From: Novosphingobium sp. UBA6272 | GTDB taxonomy: Bacteria > Pseudomonadota > Alphaproteobacteria > Sphingomonadales > Sphingomonadaceae | NCBI RefSeq assembly: GCF_002440635.1 | Contig: NZ_DJUW01000003.1 | Location: forward strand, 217,369 to 255,279 | Reading direction: 5' to 3' | Length of the DNA: 37,911 bases | Shown here: positions 8,416 to 17,025 of the stretch, one piece after another | How positions within the stretch are numbered: position 1 is the stretch's first letter | How the letters are laid out: each line of letters opens with the position of its first letter | Position numbers and translations under genes: made by a program | Notes under the pieces: model-generated | Databases searched by the model: none | Seen by the model: only the letters and a program-made list of their open reading frames with translations | Told to the model about the DNA's origin: nothing

Positions 8416-9581
8416 GCAAGCAGACCTTCGGCGATATGGGTGGGGGTTACGGTTACGATCATTCCTGCCTCGGTTCCGGGTGGCAACAGCACCCAGGCGA
8501 AGTTCGGCGCATGGCCCGTTCCGTCGCGTTCGGCAAGCACTTCCAGCGGTGCCCCGATCTGGGCAGCGAGCCAGCGCGCGCGCTCGGCGGCAACGGCTGC
8601 GCGCAGTTCAGCGGCGCGCGCCTTGACGGTCGGCACGGGAACCTGCGGCATCCGCGCGGCCGGTGTGGCGGGGCGGGGCGAATAGGGAAAGACATGGCCG
8701 TGAACCAGGCCCAGCTCGGCAATCAGCGAAAGATTAGCCTGATGCGCCACCTCGTCCTCGGTCGGGAAGCCGGCAATCAGATCGCCGCCCAGCGCAAGCT
8801 CGGGTCGCCGCACCTTCAGCGCAGCAACCAGTGCGACCGCCTGGGCCCGGCTGTGGCGGCGCTTCATCCGCTTGAGGATCAAGTCATGCCCGTGCTGCAG
8901 GGAAAGATGCAGGTGCGGCATGAGCCGGGCCTCGTCAGCGATCAGCTCGAACAGGTCCGCATCGATTTCAACCCCATCCACCGACGAGAGCCGCAGGCGG
9001 CGTAGTTCCGGAAACGCATCAAGTATTGCCGATACCAGCGCGCCGAGCGCGGGCTTGCCGGGAAGGTCCTGACCCCAACTGGTCAGGTCAACTCCGGTCA
9101 GCACCACTTCGCGGCTGCCCAGCGCCAGATGCCGCTCAGCGTCTCGCAGCACTGCTGCCACGCCCAATGACCGGCTCGGTCCGCGGCCCTGCGGGATCAC
9201 GCAAAAGGTGCAGGCATGATCGCAGCCATTCTGGACCGCGATGAAGGCGCGGGTGTGGGTACGGACTTCGGCCCGGGCCGGAGCGACATTCCACGCCCGC
9301 GGGTCAAGCTTGGCCACGTTGGCGATCAAGCCGTCAACCTCGGGCATGGCCGACAAGGCTGCGCGCTCGACCTCGGCGGCGCAGCCGGTGACCAGCAGGC
9401 GCGCATCGGGCCGATCGCGGCGGGCGCGGCGGATCGCCTGGCGGGTCTGCCGCACGGCTTCGGCGGTAACCGCGCAGGAGTTGATCACGACCAGATCGCT
9501 TTCCTGCGCGAGCAGGCCGCGCAGTTCCTCGCTTTCCGACATGTTGAGCCGGCAGCCGAGCGAAATCACTTCGGCGCCCAT
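8412..9581 (-). CDS. mtaB: tRNA t6A37 methylthiotransferase MtaB
   Basis: The 389-residue protein starts MGAEVISLGCRLNMSE. It has the three N-terminal iron-sulfur cysteines of the MTTase family (Cys10, Cys36, Cys67) and the radical-SAM motif CDHACTFC (Cys120, 124, 127). A C-terminal TRAM-like part follows. The family converts t6A37 in ANN-decoding tRNAs to ms2t6A. The ATG at 9581 is chosen because it overlaps the dapF stop codon in TGATG; the frame remains open further upstream but that would lie inside dapF. Its stop overlaps the ftsY start in ATGA. MtaB rather than MiaB or RimO is favoured by the short N-terminus and the GCRLN motif. Confidence 0.92.
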   Translation of the reverse strand: MGAEVISLGCRLNMSESEELRGLLAQESDLVVINSCAVTAEAVRQTRQAIRRARRDRPDARLLVTGCAAEVERAALSAMPEVDGLIANVAKLDPRAWNVAPARAEVRTHTRAFIAVQNGCDHACTFCVIPQGRGPSRSLGVAAVLRDAERHLALGSREVVLTGVDLTSWGQDLPGKPALGALVSAILDAFPELRRLRLSSVDGVEIDADLFELIADEARLMPHLHLSLQHGHDLILKRMKRRHSRAQAVALVAALKVRRPELALGGDLIAGFPTEDEVAHQANLSLIAELGLVHGHVFPYSPRPATPAARMPQVPVPTVKARAAELRAAVAAERARWLAAQIGAPLEVLAERDGTGHAPNFAWVLLPPGTEAGMIVTVTPTHIAEGLLA

Positions 9582-10396
9582 CAGGCCGCTCCGAAATAGA
9601 CCGGATCGAAATCGCCGCGAAAGCTCTCGGTTGCGGGGCCGGTCATCAGGATCCGGCCCGTGTCGGTCCATTCGATCATCAGATCGCCGCCGGGCAATGA
9701 CACGGTAACCTTGCGATCGACCAGGCCGCGCCGCATGGCGCCGATGGCGGTGGCGCAGGCCCCGGTTCCACAGGCCCGGGTCTCTCCCACGCCGCGCTCC
9801 CATACGCGCAGGCGCAGATGCTCGCGGGTCACCACGGTGGCGACATTGACGTTGATCCGGGCCGGAAACAGCGGATCGTGCTCGATTTCCGGGCCAAGCC
9901 GGTCAAGTTCGATTGCGTCGCAGTCGGGCGTGAAGAAAATAACATGCGGATTGCCGACATTGACCGCTGTCGGGTTCTCCAGCGTCTCCCAGGCTAGCGG
10001 CATGTGATGGGTATCCATTGCATAGGCGAGGGGGATCTGGCCCCATTCGAAACGCGGCTCGCCCATGTCGACAGTGATCCCGGTGGCGCCGGGTGCAACC
10101 TCGATCAGTCCGCCCAGCGTCTCGACCCTGGCTGGCGTGCCCAGCAGCAGGCCGATCGCGCGCGAGGCATTGCCGCAGCTTTCAACTTCGCCGCCGTCCT
10201 GATTAAAGAACCGCGCCTTCAATGCCGCGATAGCGGATGGTTCCAGCACAACCAGCTGGTCACAGCCAATCCCGGTACGCCGGTCCGCCAGCGCCGCCGC
10301 AAACGCATTGGTCAGCGGCGGCAGCGCATGGGCGCGTCCATCGAGCACGACGAAATCGTTGCCCAGGCCATGCATCTTGATGAACGGAATCCGCAT
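9581..10396 (-). CDS. dapF: Diaminopimelate epimerase
   Basis: A 271-residue protein with the DapF N-terminus MHGLGNDFVVLD, the first catalytic cysteine in ESCGNASRAIG (Cys74) and the second in ETRACGTGACA (Cys209). The two cysteines interconvert LL- and meso-diaminopimelate for lysine and peptidoglycan synthesis. CGNA instead of CGNG is, as far as I recall, common in alphaproteobacterial DapF. The gene heads the translationally coupled series with mtaB, ftsY and yciB. Only 45 bases separate it from the GGDEF-EAL gene upstream on the same strand, so it may share that transcript or use a promoter in this gap. Confidence 0.96.
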   Translation of the reverse strand: MRIPFIKMHGLGNDFVVLDGRAHALPPLTNAFAAALADRRTGIGCDQLVVLEPSAIAALKARFFNQDGGEVESCGNASRAIGLLLGTPARVETLGGLIEVAPGATGITVDMGEPRFEWGQIPLAYAMDTHHMPLAWETLENPTAVNVGNPHVIFFTPDCDAIELDRLGPEIEHDPLFPARINVNVATVVTREHLRLRVWERGVGETRACGTGACATAIGAMRRGLVDRKVTVSLPGGDLMIEWTDTGRILMTGPATESFRGDFDPVYFGAA

Positions 10397-10441
10397 GGCC
10401 TGCGCTCTATGCGCTGGGCGCAGCGGCGTAAAGTGTAGCGA

Positions 10442-12094
10442 TCAGGCGCTGCGGGCGACAGGCGCGATCGAGGTTTCCGTCTCAGGCGGGACGGGGGTCT
10501 CAAGCAGCAGATTCAGCTGCGCCAGTTCGGCCTCGGTTTCTTCGGCGGATTCAGGGTAACCGTAGAGATAGCCCTGGCCCTTGAACTTGCCGAGCCCGCG
10601 CATCTTTTCGAGCACCTCCTGGCTCTCAATCCCCTCGGCGGTGATCGGCAGTCCGAGACCTTCGCCCAGCGAGATAATCGACTGGATGATTGTTGCGCTT
10701 TCAGGACTGTCGTTCACTGTCGTCACGAAACTGCGATCGATCTTGATCCGGTTGAATGGCAGGCTGCGCAGCTGGGCAAGCGAGCTATAGCCGGTTCCGA
10801 AATCGTCCAGACTAACCTGGACACCCTGATTTTGCAGGCTGGTGATCATCGAACGGACCATTCCGAGGTTTTCGTGCAGGCAGCTTTCGGTAACTTCGAT
10901 TTCAAGCCGGCTGGGCGGGAAATTGGCCTCGACCAGCATCTTGAGCAGCTTTTGCGCGAACCACGGATCGCGCAATTGCAGCGGCGAGATGTTGACCGAC
11001 AGCGTCAGGCGCGGATCCCAATTGCGGGCATCACGCAGTGCGCGGGCGATCAGTTCCTCCGAGATCGGGGCGATCAGACCGATCTCCTCGGCCACGGGAA
11101 CGAAGATTTCCGGGCTGACTTGGCCCAGAACCGGGGATTTCCAACGCGCCAGCATCTCAAACCCGGCCAGTTCACCGGTCTCAAGATCAACCTGCTTTTG
11201 GTAGAATGGCACGAATTCACCCTTACCAATCCCGCGGCGCAGACCCGCTTCGAGTTCACTGCGGAACTTGAGCTCGCTCTCCATTGCCGGATCGAACCAG
11301 CAATGCCGGTTACGGCCACGCTTCTTGGCGTGGTACATCGCGATATCGGCACTGTGCAGCAGCGCCTGTGAATCGATTGCCGAGCCGGGTTCGCGGCTAG
11401 CTATTCCGGCCGAGATCGTCGTTTCGATTTCAGAGCCTTCATAGGGAACCGGGCGTGCGACGGCAGCAATCAGTTCTTCGCTCAGGCTGTCGATCTTGTC
11501 GGTCCGGCCGGCGGGATGACTGACCACACAGGCGAATTCGTCTCCGCCGATCCGGGAAAGCAGGGCGCCTTCAGGCAGCACCGCGAACAAGCGCCGCGCC
11601 GCTTCGATCAGCAGAATGTCGCCAGCGGCGTGGCTGTTGACGTCATTGACCTGCTTGAACTTGTCGAGATCGAGCATGATCACCGCCACGGCATCGCCCC
11701 GCTTTTCGGCTTCGCCAAACAACTGCTCAGCGGCCGGACCAATTGCGCGCCGGTTGAGGCAGCCGGTCAGCGCGTCGGTTTCGGCCAGTACCCGGGCCTG
11801 TGCCTCGGCGCGGCGACGTTCTGCAACTTCGCCGGTCAATTCGCGGTATCGGCGCCAGCCAAAGATCACGAGCGCGATGTTGAGAAGGAGGGCATTGACC
11901 AGGAGCTTGTCCGGACCGAGTCCGGTTCCGCTAAACGAGCGCGCAATTGCGGGAAGAACCGTCCCACCAGTGCCGACAAACATGATGATCGCGGCGATAG
12001 CGATGCCCAGCGCGACGACGTCCTTGCCGGTACGGGCAAGGGGCGAATTGTTGTCGTGCAGTCTCTCTGTATCAGCCAGCGGGTTGCGCGGCAT
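10442..12094 (-). CDS. Membrane-anchored GGDEF-EAL cyclic-di-GMP protein
   Basis: The 550-residue protein has two membrane helices (about 25-52 and 64-80), a GGDEF domain (about 98-265) and an EAL domain (about 285-530). The GGDEF active site is intact (IGGDEF, 182-187). The EAL signature reads EML (313-315), with metal and catalytic residues kept: Asn368, Glu400 region (LEIEVTES), Asp430-Asp431 in DDFGTGYSS, Lys451 and Glu487 in TAEGIE. There is no RxxD inhibitory site five residues before GGDEF. Both activities are therefore possible, although many tandem proteins use only one. No periplasmic or PAS sensor domain is seen, so the input signal is unclear. Confidence 0.93.
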   Translation of the reverse strand: MPRNPLADTERLHDNNSPLARTGKDVVALGIAIAAIIMFVGTGGTVLPAIARSFSGTGLGPDKLLVNALLLNIALVIFGWRRYRELTGEVAERRRAEAQARVLAETDALTGCLNRRAIGPAAEQLFGEAEKRGDAVAVIMLDLDKFKQVNDVNSHAAGDILLIEAARRLFAVLPEGALLSRIGGDEFACVVSHPAGRTDKIDSLSEELIAAVARPVPYEGSEIETTISAGIASREPGSAIDSQALLHSADIAMYHAKKRGRNRHCWFDPAMESELKFRSELEAGLRRGIGKGEFVPFYQKQVDLETGELAGFEMLARWKSPVLGQVSPEIFVPVAEEIGLIAPISEELIARALRDARNWDPRLTLSVNISPLQLRDPWFAQKLLKMLVEANFPPSRLEIEVTESCLHENLGMVRSMITSLQNQGVQVSLDDFGTGYSSLAQLRSLPFNRIKIDRSFVTTVNDSPESATIIQSIISLGEGLGLPITAEGIESQEVLEKMRGLGKFKGQGYLYGYPESAEETEAELAQLNLLLETPVPPETETSIAPVARSA

Positions 12095-12181
12095 GTTCTT
12101 CGACCCCTTCAGACATCGAGCAGCGAGCCTGCCCGAAGGGATTGAAATTTGAGTTAAGAACGTAACAACCGGTTGGAAAGG

Positions 12182-13120
12182 CTATTTCTTTAGACCTATC
12201 TCGCGCAGGCGTTGCTGCAGGAACTGGTCTGCTGTGATTGGATCGGGGTAGCGATCCGGATTGTCCGGGGTGATGCACTGCGGCAGGGTCTTGATCGGAA
12301 AGTCGCTGCGCAGGTGCAGGAAGAACGGCATCGAATAGCGGCTGAACTTCGCCCGTTCCGGGTTGGGATTGCGCACGCGGTGGATGGTCGAGGGCAGGAA
12401 GTGGTTGGTCAACCGCTCCAGCATATCGCCGCAATTGATCACCATCGCGCCTTCCGGCGGCGAGGCGTTCATCCATTCTTTGCCCTGGAACAGCAGCTCC
12501 AGCCCGGCTTCCTCGGCGCCCAGCAGCAGGGTGATCAGATTGATATCGCCGTGCGCCCCGGCGCGGATCGCCTCGCCTTCAAGGTTGGGGATCGGCGGGT
12601 AATGCAGCAGGCGCATCACCGAATTGCCGTCTTCGATACCCTTGTCGAACCAATGCTCGTCGAGCCCCAGGTAAAGCGCGATCGCCGAAAGGATCGTTGC
12701 CCCGGTCGCGTCGAACTGGCGGTAAAGTTCAGTGAAGACGTCCTGAAACCCTTCGGGCCGCGCTGGCCAGACGTTGGGCGGCATCGAGGCATCGGCCAAT
12801 GGGCTGCCATCGGGCAGGTCGCGTCCGACGTGCCAGAACTCCTTGAGGTCGTGGTGCCTGGCGTCCTTGGCGATTTCCACCCCGAACGGAGTATAGCCGC
12901 GCGCGCCGGCGATCACCGGGTCGTGATAGCTGCGCTTCTCATCCTCAGGCAGGGCGAAGAATTCTTCGGACAGCTTCCAGGCCTGGTCGATCAGGCCGCG
13001 GTCGATTTCGAAATCCTTGACCATCGCGAAACCGAAGGTGCGGAAACTCTCTCCAATGGCTTGCGCGAACTCCGCCTTGGGCAGGTTCAGCGAAAGGACG
13101 GGGATGGCAGTAAGGGACAT
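12182..13120 (-). CDS. 2-oxoglutarate/Fe(II) oxygenase, isopenicillin N synthase-like family
   Basis: The 312-residue protein starts MSLTAIPVLSLNLPKAE. It has the DIOX_N-like N-terminal region (GYTPFGVEIAKDARHHDLKE) and the 2OG-Fe(II) oxygenase core with AGAHGDINLITLLL (His190, Asp192), a third ligand His247 in STIHRV, and the 2OG-binding pair Arg261/Ser263 in SRYSMPFFLH. All facial-triad residues are present, so it should be active. Family members hydroxylate or desaturate diverse small molecules; the substrate is not evident. The reading frame is open upstream to 13579, but that lies opposite the EVE gene and is not coding. Divergent from the EVE-domain gene with 63 bases between. Confidence 0.88.
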   Translation of the reverse strand: MSLTAIPVLSLNLPKAEFAQAIGESFRTFGFAMVKDFEIDRGLIDQAWKLSEEFFALPEDEKRSYHDPVIAGARGYTPFGVEIAKDARHHDLKEFWHVGRDLPDGSPLADASMPPNVWPARPEGFQDVFTELYRQFDATGATILSAIALYLGLDEHWFDKGIEDGNSVMRLLHYPPIPNLEGEAIRAGAHGDINLITLLLGAEEAGLELLFQGKEWMNASPPEGAMVINCGDMLERLTNHFLPSTIHRVRNPNPERAKFSRYSMPFFLHLRSDFPIKTLPQCITPDNPDRYPDPITADQFLQQRLREIGLKK

Positions 13121-13183
13121 AGGTGGACGCTTTCGAAATTCTGATGCAATGGGCGGGCCATAGCCCCTTTGACGAGTTCTGGC

Positions 13184-13606
13184 ATGACCAAAATCAAATC
13201 CTATTGGCTGATGAAGTCCGAACCCGACGTGTACAGCTGGGACGATCTGGTGGCCGAAGGCGAGGGGACCTGGGACGGGGTTCGCAACTACACCGCGCGG
13301 TTGCATCTGCGGGCGATGCGGAAGGGCGACCTGGTGTTCTTCTATCACTCCAACATCGGCCTGGAGATCGTCGGCATCGCCGAGGTGACCGTCGAAGGGT
13401 TCCAGGATCCGACCGATGAGACCGGCCGCTGGACCTCGGTCAAGCTGAAGCCGGTGCGCAAGCTCAAACGCCCGGTGACGCTGAAAGAAATCAGGGCCGA
13501 TCCGGCTTTGGCGGACATGGACCTGCTGACCAAGTTCCGGCTTTCGGTGAGCACGGTGAAGCCGGAGGAGTGGAAGCACATCCTCAAGCTGGCAGAGCGT
13601 GGATGA
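13184..13606 (+). CDS. EVE domain-containing protein
   Basis: A 140-residue protein consisting of one EVE/PUA-like domain: YWLMKSEPDVYSWDDL at the N-terminus, then WDGVRNYTARLHLRAMRKGD and LVFFYHSNIGLEIVGIAEV, and PVTLKEIRADP. These are hallmarks of the thymocyte nuclear protein 1/YciI-unrelated EVE group, which binds modified bases in DNA or RNA. The ATG at 13184 gives the canonical MTKIKSYWLMKSEP start; a TTG 15 bases upstream is less likely. The C-terminus lies just short of the convergent TPP enzyme gene. Confidence 0.92.
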   Translation: MTKIKSYWLMKSEPDVYSWDDLVAEGEGTWDGVRNYTARLHLRAMRKGDLVFFYHSNIGLEIVGIAEVTVEGFQDPTDETGRWTSVKLKPVRKLKRPVTLKEIRADPALADMDLLTKFRLSVSTVKPEEWKHILKLAERG

Positions 13607-13609
13607 AGG

Positions 13610-15280
13610 TTACCCCTTCGCCTTCGCCCGCAACCCGGAGATCGTTGCACCGCCGGCACTGAGCTGTTCTGGATCGATCAGCAGATGCAGCAGGCGCAGG
13701 CCTTTGCGGTCCTTGGCTTCGCCCAGCGCGGCATGAAACTGCTCGGTGGTTTCGACCCGCTGGGACCAGCCGCCGTAGGCAACCGCCAGCGCGGCGAAGT
13801 CCGGATTGTGCAGGGTAGTGCCTGAAACCCGGCCCGGGAACTCGCGCTCCTGGTGCATCCGGATCGTGCCGTAGGTGCCGTTGTCGACCAGCACGACCAG
13901 CAGGTCCGCGCCGTACTGTACCGCGGTTGCCAGCTCCTGCCCGTTCATCAGGAAATCACCGTCACCGGCCAGCGCGATCACGGTCCGCTCCGGATGGCGC
14001 AGCGCGGCGGCGACTGCTGCCGGCACGCCATAACCCATGGCGCCAGCGGTTGGCGCCAGCTGGGTCGGGAAACCGTTGTAGTGCCAATAGCGGTGCCACC
14101 AGCCCGAGAAATTGCCCGCGCCGTTGCAGATGATGCTGTCGTCCGGCAGCGTGTCACGCATCGCGGTAACGCAGGCCGCCATGTCGAGCGGGTAGGGCGC
14201 GGGCTTGGCGCTGGTCCAGTCCAACCATTGACCATGCGCTTCCTCGCCGGCATCGAAGGGCACCACATCGTCGTCCCACAGCGCGGCCGCCTCGGCGAAT
14301 TCGGCCATGTCGGCACAGATTGCCAGATCGGGGCGATAGACCCGGCCAAGCTCATTGGGATCGGGATGGACGTGGATCAGGGTCTGGCCGGGATGCTCGG
14401 GCGTTACCAGCGTGTAGCTGTCGGTAGTCGCCTCACCCAGCCGTGCGCCGATCGCCAGGATCAGGTCGGCCTGCTTGATCCGCTCGACCAGCTTGGGATT
14501 GGGCCCATAGCCGAGGTTGCCAGCCCAGACCTTGCTGGCGTTCGAAATTGCATCCTGACGGCGGAACGCGCCGGCCACGGGCAGCCCGATCCGCTCGGCA
14601 AACTCGGTAAAGTGCTCGCGCGCCTTGGCGTGCCAGCCGGCCCCGCCGACGATCGCCACCGGCGCGGCGGCATCGGCGATCAGGTCCATCATCACCTGCA
14701 TTGCATCGGGGCAGGGGGGCTGGGCCGGGCGGTGGATCGCCGGGCGGGGAGCCACCCCGCTGACTTCATCGAGCAGCATGTCCTCGGGCAGGGCAATCAC
14801 CACCGGTCCCGGGCGTCCGGCCTGGGCCACGGTCCAGGCGCGGGCGACATATTCGGGGATGCGCCTGGCATCGTCGATCCGCAGGACCAGCTTGGCCAGC
14901 GGGCCGAACATCTGGCCGAAATCGACTTCCTGAAATCCTTCGCGGTCTTTCATCCCGCGATCGACATCGCCGATGAACAGCAGCATCGGCTGCGAATCCT
15001 GCATCGCGACGTGAACCCCGATCGAGGCGTTGGTAGCGCCCGGGCCGCGGGTGACGAAGCAGACGCCGGGTTTGCCGGTCATCGCTCCGTCGGCGCAGGC
15101 CATGAACGCCGCGCCGCCTTCCTGGCGGCAGATCACGGTCTGGACTTCGGGCGAGTCATGCAGCGCATCGAGCACCGCGAGGAAACTTTCGCCGGGGACC
15201 GTGAAGATCCGGTCGGCACCCTGGGCGATAAGGCAATCGACGAGCAGGCGCCCGCCGTTAACTGTCGTGTCTGAGCTCAT
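13610..15280 (-). CDS. Acetolactate synthase-like thiamine pyrophosphate enzyme
   Basis: The 556-residue protein has the three-domain TPP enzyme layout. The N-terminal Pyr domain has the activating glutamate in CRQEGGAAFMA and RGPGATNASIG. The central domain contains VGGAGWHAKA. The C-terminal PP domain has GDGDFLMNGQELATA followed by LVVLVDNGTYG, the diphosphate/Mg binding motif. Related proteins are annotated as acetolactate synthase large subunit-like or benzoylformate decarboxylase-like. No small regulatory subunit (ilvN) is adjacent, so a role in branched-chain amino acid synthesis is doubtful. The reaction is not assigned. Confidence 0.88.
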   Translation of the reverse strand: MSSDTTVNGGRLLVDCLIAQGADRIFTVPGESFLAVLDALHDSPEVQTVICRQEGGAAFMACADGAMTGKPGVCFVTRGPGATNASIGVHVAMQDSQPMLLFIGDVDRGMKDREGFQEVDFGQMFGPLAKLVLRIDDARRIPEYVARAWTVAQAGRPGPVVIALPEDMLLDEVSGVAPRPAIHRPAQPPCPDAMQVMMDLIADAAAPVAIVGGAGWHAKAREHFTEFAERIGLPVAGAFRRQDAISNASKVWAGNLGYGPNPKLVERIKQADLILAIGARLGEATTDSYTLVTPEHPGQTLIHVHPDPNELGRVYRPDLAICADMAEFAEAAALWDDDVVPFDAGEEAHGQWLDWTSAKPAPYPLDMAACVTAMRDTLPDDSIICNGAGNFSGWWHRYWHYNGFPTQLAPTAGAMGYGVPAAVAAALRHPERTVIALAGDGDFLMNGQELATAVQYGADLLVVLVDNGTYGTIRMHQEREFPGRVSGTTLHNPDFAALAVAYGGWSQRVETTEQFHAALGEAKDRKGLRLLHLLIDPEQLSAGGATISGLRAKAKG

Positions 15281-15428
15281 GGGCGGGCTTTAGCGAGCGG
15301 GCGCTGCCGGGGCAACTTTGGTTGGGGATGAAACCACCGGCATGGTTACTGTGCCACTATGGGAAGGTGGCCGTTAACCGCGATTTTCCGGCTGGTACGA
15401 TGGTCAACAGGTTCTTAACCTTGGCTCC

Positions 15429-15626
15429 ATGAAAAGACGGTCGCTGGTCATTACCGATGAAACTGCCCGCCACCCGTTTCGGGCCGGGCTTGCCCCGCAT
15501 ATCCGGTTGGGAACCGAGCCTCGCGCCACTGCGCGTCGGCGGCCATGGTTCAAGCTGGATGACCTGCGCGACTTTCTGATGGCCTATTGCGCCTGCTTTC
15601 TGGCGGTCAGCCTCTATATCGCCTGA
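15429..15626 (+). CDS. Small conserved-looking membrane protein of unknown function
   Basis: A 65-residue open frame beginning MKRRSLVITDETARHP. It has a basic middle (PRATARRRPWFKLDDL) and a C-terminal hydrophobic segment (FLMAYCACFLAVSLYIA) that could be a tail anchor. No strong Shine-Dalgarno is visible before the ATG. It fills an otherwise empty divergent gap beyond the TPP enzyme, with high GC at third positions. The architecture, with a basic stretch then DLRDFLMAYCACFLAVS, resembles short uncharacterised proteins of sphingomonads (recollection, not a search). Its last 13 bases overlap the convergent MFS gene. It could be spurious, but the composition looks coding. Confidence 0.55.
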   Translation: MKRRSLVITDETARHPFRAGLAPHIRLGTEPRATARRRPWFKLDDLRDFLMAYCACFLAVSLYIA

Positions 15627-16927
15627 GCTGCGGCGCGCTCAGCCGCTACCAGCTTGCGGCCAAGGTAAGCCGAATAGATGCACATAATCGCGCTGAGCAG
15701 AACCTGATCGACGATCGGCACGCCGGCGGCTGACAGGCCGGTCGCGATCAGCGAGCCAAGCACCATTGCGCCCGAATTGACGATATTGTTCGCGGCAATC
15801 GTCCGCGAGGTTTGGGTCTTGTCGACGAAAGTGGTCAGGAAGGCATAGAGCGGAACCACGAACATCCCGCCCGCCACCGCGATGCCCAGCAGACAGATCA
15901 TCAGCGCATAGGACATCGGATGCGCAAGGAAGCCCGCGACATCGTGCATTGTCCCGCCAACGGGATCGCTCCATTGTCGGCAGACCAGGTAGAAGGCGAC
16001 CACGAACAGCCCCATCACCAGTACCGAAATCGGCGAATAGCGCGCTGAAACGGTACCCTTCAAGAGTGCGTTGACCGACATCGAGCCGATCGCAACCCCG
16101 ACCGAGAAGATCACCAGGAACAGGCTGGCCACTTCCTTGCTGGCGTGCAGCACGTTCTTGGCCAGCGGCGGGAACTGCACGAACAGCACGGTTCCGATCG
16201 TCCAGAAGAAACTGATCGCCATGATCGCCAGGAACACCCGTTTGTCGTGCGAGGTCTTGCGGACCAGTTGGATTGAGGCGCGGATGAAGTGATAGTCGAG
16301 CGGCTCGGGATCGCTCATCGGCGGGGCGGGCGGGACCTGACGGCTGGTAAAGTACCCGATGACCGCCGTGATCACCACGCCCGCGGCGGCCCATTCGACC
16401 GGGATCCAGCCGGCGACGATCGTCCCAGCCAGGATCGCGATATAGGTACCGGCCTCGACCAGTCCGGTTCCGGCCAGTACTTCGTCCTGATGCAGATGCT
16501 GAGGCAGGATCGCGTACTTGATCGGGCCGAAGAAGGTCGAATGAACCCCCATGCCGAACAGCGCGAGCAGCATCAGCGGGATCGCAACGGCGTGAACCAG
16601 AATGCCTTCGAAGGCCATGACGAGTCCAGCGGCGCCGATCGCCATGATCCCGATTTCCGCCGCCTTGACCATCCGGATGATCCGCGCCTTGTCGCGCATG
16701 TCGGCCAATTGTCCGGCAATCGCCGAAAGCAGGAAGAACGGCAGGATGAAAATGCCCGAGGCGATCGCGCTGAACTGCCCCTCGGCCGCTTCCGACTGAT
16801 AGACCTGATAGACCACGAACAGCACCATCGCGTTCTTGAACAGGTTATCATTGAAGGCATTGAGCAGCTGGGTCACGAACAGCGGAAGAAAGCGCCGACT
16901 GTGAATAAGATGGGTCTGGGTGGTCAT
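15614..16927 (-). CDS. MFS transporter, lysophospholipid transporter LplT-like
   Basis: The 437-residue protein starts MTTQTHLIHSRRFLPLFVTQ and continues LLNAFNDNLFKNAMVLFVVY, the characteristic N-terminus of the LplT/Aas-type MFS branch. About twelve membrane helices are apparent, with the MFS loop ADMRDKARIIRMVKAAEIG between helices 2 and 3 and a long cytoplasmic central loop. LplT flips lysophospholipids to the inner leaflet for reacylation by Aas. Here no acyltransferase is fused or adjacent, so substrate is inferred from family only. The ATG at 16927 is preferred over upstream alternatives because of the family N-terminus. Confidence 0.85.
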   Translation of the reverse strand: MTTQTHLIHSRRFLPLFVTQLLNAFNDNLFKNAMVLFVVYQVYQSEAAEGQFSAIASGIFILPFFLLSAIAGQLADMRDKARIIRMVKAAEIGIMAIGAAGLVMAFEGILVHAVAIPLMLLALFGMGVHSTFFGPIKYAILPQHLHQDEVLAGTGLVEAGTYIAILAGTIVAGWIPVEWAAAGVVITAVIGYFTSRQVPPAPPMSDPEPLDYHFIRASIQLVRKTSHDKRVFLAIMAISFFWTIGTVLFVQFPPLAKNVLHASKEVASLFLVIFSVGVAIGSMSVNALLKGTVSARYSPISVLVMGLFVVAFYLVCRQWSDPVGGTMHDVAGFLAHPMSYALMICLLGIAVAGGMFVVPLYAFLTTFVDKTQTSRTIAANNIVNSGAMVLGSLIATGLSAAGVPIVDQVLLSAIMCIYSAYLGRKLVAAERAAAQAI

Positions 16928-17025
16928 GAACTCGCTGCGGATAGCCCCGGTTGGCGCGGACCCTAGCGGCTGATCCCCTGCGGACAAGCCCGAAGTATCT
17001 CTTTTGCCCGAAGGGATGGATCGCT

